Assembly: GCA_964511185.1 (NCBI GenBank) | Contig: CAZEDU010000110.1 | Span: 1 to 16,987, forward strand | DNA: 16,987 nt | Reading direction: 5' to 3' | From: CAZEDU01 sp964511185 | Lineage (GTDB): Bacteria; Myxococcota; Myxococcia; Myxococcales; Myxococcaceae | In this document: piece by piece, positions 12,969 to 16,987 of the stretch | Layout: each line of letters begins with the position of its first letter | Numbering within the stretch: position 1 is the stretch's first letter | Program-made: the position numbers and the translations under genes | The notes under the pieces: model-generated | What the model was told of the DNA's origin: nothing | Database searches by the model: none | Seen by the model: the letters and a program-made list of their open reading frames with translations, nothing else

Positions 12969-14080
12969 CACTTCGCCCACACTTCCTTGATGCGCCGGTA
13001 GAGGGCGTCGAACTCGCCGGCGCGGATCGCCTCGCGCATGCGCCGCATCAGGATCAGGTAGTGGTGCAGGTTGTGAATGGAGAGCAGCCGCACCCCGAGC
13101 GCGTGCTTGCCGACCACCAGGTGCTGCAGATAGCCGCGCGGGTGCAGCGTGCACACCGGGCAGTCGCACTCGGCGTCGAGCGGCTCGTCCGACAAACGAA
13201 ACGCCTGCCGCGTGATGCGCACCAGCCCGCTGAACGTGTACGCGTAGCCTTGCTGCGCCATCTTGGTGGGGATGATGCAGTCGAACATGTCGATGCCGCG
13301 GCGCACCGCCTCGACGAGATCTCGGGGCGTGCCCACGCCCATCAGGTAGCGCGGCTTGTCGGCCGGCAGCTTCGCCGCGGTGTGCTCGGTCATCGAGTAC
13401 AGCTCTTCGCGCGTCTCGCCGACCGCCAAGCCGCCGATCGCGAAGCCATCGAACGGGTGCTCGGTGAGAAACGCCGCGCTCTCGGTGCGCAGGTGTGGAA
13501 AGACGCCTCCCTGCACGATCGCGAACAGCGCCTGACCCGAGTCCACCTTCTGCTTTTGCTGAAGTGAGCGCAGCGCCCAGCGGTGGGTGCGCTCCATCGC
13601 CTCGCGGGTGCCGGCCTCGGGCGTGGTCGAGTCGATGCAGACGTCGAGCACCATCATGATGTCCGAGTCGATCGCCTGCTGCATCGCGATGCTCGTCTCG
13701 GGCGAGAGCAGGCGGCGGCTGTTGTCGATGAAGCTGCGGAAGTGCGCGCCCTTCTCGGTGATCTCCCGATCCGACGGCAGCGAGAAGATCTGAAAACCGC
13801 CCGAGTCGGTGAGCACCAGCCCGTCCCAGCTCATGAAGCGGTGAATCCCCCGGAAGCGCTCGAAGACCTCGGCGCCGGGCCGGAGCATCAGGTGGTACGT
13901 GTTGGCGAGCAGCACCCGGGCGCCGGCCTCGCGCAGCTCGTCGGCCGAGACGTGGCGGATGTTCGCGTGCGTGGCGACCGGCATGAAGACCGGCGTCTGC
14001 ACGGCGCCGCGCCGGGTATGCAGCACTCCCGTCCGCGCGCCGGTCGGGTCAGTGGCGACGAGCTCATAGCGAACGGCCAT
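12968..14080 (-). CDS. tgt: tRNA-guanine transglycosylase
   Basis: A 370-residue cytosolic enzyme that exchanges guanine 34 for the queuosine precursor preQ1 in GUN-anticodon tRNAs. The general acid is Asp92 in LTDSGGFQIFSL, substrate-binding residues are Asp146 and Cys148 in VLDVC, VQGG lies at 189-192, and the nucleophile is Asp267 in DMFDCIIPT. Zinc ligands are Cys305, Cys307, Cys310 (CDCPVC) and His336 (SIHN). Length matches E. coli Tgt (375). The usual PTRNARNG-type segment after the nucleophile reads PTKMAQQG instead. The start at 14080 (MAVRYELVATD) fits the family; an ATG at 14101 would add seven residues, and AGGAG lies 11 bases before 14080. It is divergent from the kinase gene, 86 bases away, and is followed by the overlapping MnmC-like gene. 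Confidence 0.95.
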   Translation of the reverse strand: MAVRYELVATDPTGARTGVLHTRRGAVQTPVFMPVATHANIRHVSADELREAGARVLLANTYHLMLRPGAEVFERFRGIHRFMSWDGLVLTDSGGFQIFSLPSDREITEKGAHFRSFIDNSRRLLSPETSIAMQQAIDSDIMMVLDVCIDSTTPEAGTREAMERTHRWALRSLQQKQKVDSGQALFAIVQGGVFPHLRTESAAFLTEHPFDGFAIGGLAVGETREELYSMTEHTAAKLPADKPRYLMGVGTPRDLVEAVRRGIDMFDCIIPTKMAQQGYAYTFSGLVRITRQAFRLSDEPLDAECDCPVCTLHPRGYLQHLVVGKHALGVRLLSIHNLHHYLILMRRMREAIRAGEFDALYRRIKEVWAK

Positions 14081-14166
14081 CGTCGGGAAAGCTCCTACCA
14101 TGTGCCCCTCGGCGCTTCAGCCCCGAACCGCGCTCGGGTGCAAATGGTTGTAAGCTCGAGCTCTCC

Positions 14167-15722
<1,556 letters not shown>

Positions 15723-15735
<13 letters not shown>

Positions 15736-16394
15736 AGCCGCTTGATGAAGGACTGCAGCTCCTTGCGGCCCTCGGGGCTCAAGCGGGCGAAGCGCACGCC
15801 CAGGCGGAACCTGTTGACCTCTCCCTCCACCGCCTCGGACGAGACGACCCAGCCCTGAAGCTTGAGCGGGCTGTTTCCGTTCTTCGAGACCTCGACCGTG
15901 ACCTCTTCGTTGATCGGAAACGCGCGGTCGACGAACAGCCCCAGGCCGCCCTCGCCGATGTCCTGCAGCACGACGCGGAACTCGCTCTTGGTGCGGCAGA
16001 CGACCTCGAGCAGGTGGTAGACGCGGGGGTAGGCGCGGCTGTTGGTGCCGGGGCCGAGCATCGCGCGGTCGAGCAGGTCGACGAGCGCCGACTCCTGCTC
16101 CGCCGTCATCTTGAGGAAGCTGAGCGCGATGCCGACCACCGCCACGCCCTTCTCGCGGGGCTCGGAGACGACGCGGATGATCTTGGTCTGAAGCGTGAGC
16201 GGCTTGATGCCAGCGGTGAGCGCGAGCTTCAGGTTGAACGTCGCGCCGACCTTCCCCGGGGGCTCTGGCGTGTAGAGGAAGATGCCGCCCCGCGAGACGT
16301 CACGTACGGCGTACTCGACCTCTTCACCACCCACCACCAAACGCGCGCTCAAGGGGACCGCGATGCGAGCGTGCGCACGCCTCTCTTTGGCCAT
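15723..16394 (-). CDS. Tandem PilZ-domain protein
   Basis: A 223-residue protein of two PilZ domains. Domain 1 (about 4-112) has an intact Arg6-AHA-Arg10 and Asp32-V-Ser34-RG-Gly37, the cyclic di-GMP signature. Domain 2 (about 118-222) keeps Arg120-AYP-Arg124, but the second motif reads DIGEGG, with Gly147 where Ser is expected, so its ligand binding may be weaker or lost. No signal peptide or other domain is seen, which suggests a cytosolic adaptor. The ATG at 16394 begins MAKERRAHAR right at the domain edge. It lies 51 bases downstream of the FHA gene on the same strand, probably co-transcribed, and its last codons overlap the end of the convergent kinase gene. Confidence 0.93.
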
Positions 16395-16445
16395 GTCGCG
16401 CGTTAGGTTTCAACGGTTCGATTGCTTTGGCAAGAACGAAGCGGC

Positions 16446-16952
16446 CTAAGCCGGACGAACCTGGCGGCGCACGTACTCGTAGAACGAATTGGGCAGGAAG
16501 AAGGTCACCACCACGCTGCCGAACTTGATCTCCGCGCCGTCGACCAGCGGCGTCTCCTTGCGCGGCTCCAGACGCCGGCCCGCCATGCGGGAGCCGTTCT
16601 TCGAGTCGGCGTCGGTGATGGACCAGTGTCCGGTGGCGTCGTCGCGCCGGAAGTAGGCGTGGAAGCGCGACACGCTGTTGTCGACGATGACGATGTCGTT
16701 GTTCTCGGTGCGGCCGACCGTCACGCCGAAGGCGAAGGCGTTGCGGCTGTCGTCGCGCTTTCTCACCTCGAAGACCACCGGGTCGCCCGGGTTGGCGCGC
16801 CTCTTCGCGTCGCCCACCATGGTGGCGAAGAGCACTTCACTCACCGGCTCGGACGGGGGCGTCTGCCACACCAGCACGGGGTACTTGAGCTGGTCTTTTC
16901 CGTGCGGGTCGAGCAGCAAGGGCCGCGCGTACGCGCTGAGCGCCATGGGCAT
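16446..16952 (-). CDS. FHA-domain protein (phosphothreonine-binding)
   Basis: A 168-residue protein with one forkhead-associated domain, the reader of phosphothreonine made by Ser/Thr kinases. The core signatures are VTVGRTENNDIVI (Gly80-Arg81), SVSRFHAYF (Ser95, Arg96, His98) and DADSKNGSRMAGRRL, with the pThr-contact Asn119-Gly120. All key residues are kept; Ser replaces the usual Thr after SKNG. The N-terminal 70 residues do not match a domain I know. The start at 16952 (MPMALSAY) is chosen over the ATG at 16946 because a TAGACT sits 6 bases before it, in position for a leaderless message; there is no Shine-Dalgarno. Position next to a kinase-receiver and a tandem-PilZ gene suggests that it reads that kinase's output. 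Confidence 0.93.
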   Translation of the reverse strand: MPMALSAYARPLLLDPHGKDQLKYPVLVWQTPPSEPVSEVLFATMVGDAKRRANPGDPVVFEVRKRDDSRNAFAFGVTVGRTENNDIVIVDNSVSRFHAYFRRDDATGHWSITDADSKNGSRMAGRRLEPRKETPLVDGAEIKFGSVVVTFFLPNSFYEYVRRQVRPA

Positions 16953-16958
16953 GACACC

Positions 16959-16964
16959 AGTCTA
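16959..16964 (-). promoter_or_regulatory. Candidate -10 box of the FHA-PilZ pair
   Basis: The minus strand reads TAGACT (4 of 6 matches to TATAAT), 6 bases before the FHA ATG, so transcription would begin at or next to the start codon. No good -35 box is visible before the window ends. Confidence 0.3.
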
Positions 16965-16987
16965 CCGAGGCTTTCGACTCGGAATCG

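Noticed and set aside
14081..14101. Upstream ATG of tgt adding seven residues
   Set aside because: The extra residues do not match the family start; kept as an alternative only.

Overview
The window looks like a chromosomal segment of a high-GC member of the Myxococcota (the old myxobacterial Deltaproteobacteria). The evidence is indirect but consistent. It holds a Hanks-type Ser/Thr kinase fused to a receiver domain, several PilZ proteins, an FHA protein, Cys-rich lipoproteins with Asp-Ala-Gly linkers, a choice-of-anchor-type domain preceded by a MopE-like calcium/metal motif, and a GroEL whose N-terminus resembles myxobacterial GroEL. Gene density is very high. No gene-free stretch exceeds about 230 bases, and there is no sign of an integrated phage, insertion sequence or CRISPR array.

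Layout. 1-1063: the 5' part of groEL (minus strand, running off the left edge) sits behind a CIRCE operator and a promoter whose -35 box lies inside the 3' end of a single-domain response regulator gene. 1139-2315: a TPR protein fused to an MMP-like zincin domain, followed after 10 bases by selC, the selenocysteine tRNA gene. 2318-4400: a cold-adaptation group with a minus-strand cold-shock protein gene, an intrinsic terminator and a 59-residue basic protein, divergent from a fatty-acid desaturase and a GNAT acetyltransferase. 4408-7932: a single-domain PilZ protein divergent from two secreted Cys-rich lipoproteins; the larger one carries six strictly spaced eight-cysteine repeats. 7937-12145: a small Cys protein, a TPMT-like methyltransferase, a YbiT-type ABC-F ATPase translationally coupled to a DNA methyltransferase, a Dps ferritin and a YfiM-like envelope protein. 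12150-14080: an MnmC-like methyltransferase coupled to tRNA-guanine transglycosylase, both expected to act on wobble position 34 of tRNAs. 14167-16952: a signalling cluster in which a Ser/Thr kinase-receiver hybrid converges on an FHA gene plus tandem-PilZ gene.

How the parts fit. Three themes recur. The first is translation and tRNA quality: selC, tgt, the mnmC-like gene and the ABC-F gene. The second is stress: CIRCE-groEL, the cold-shock protein, the desaturase and Dps. The third is signal transduction: receiver, PilZ, FHA and kinase. No single defence or biosynthetic system is evident. The least ordinary items are the kinase-receiver/FHA/tandem-PilZ cluster, the metrically exact Cys repeat array with alternating linkers, the TPR-zincin fusion beside selC, and the groEL operator embedded in a neighbouring gene's stop codon. 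All calls come from reading the sequence; no database search was run.
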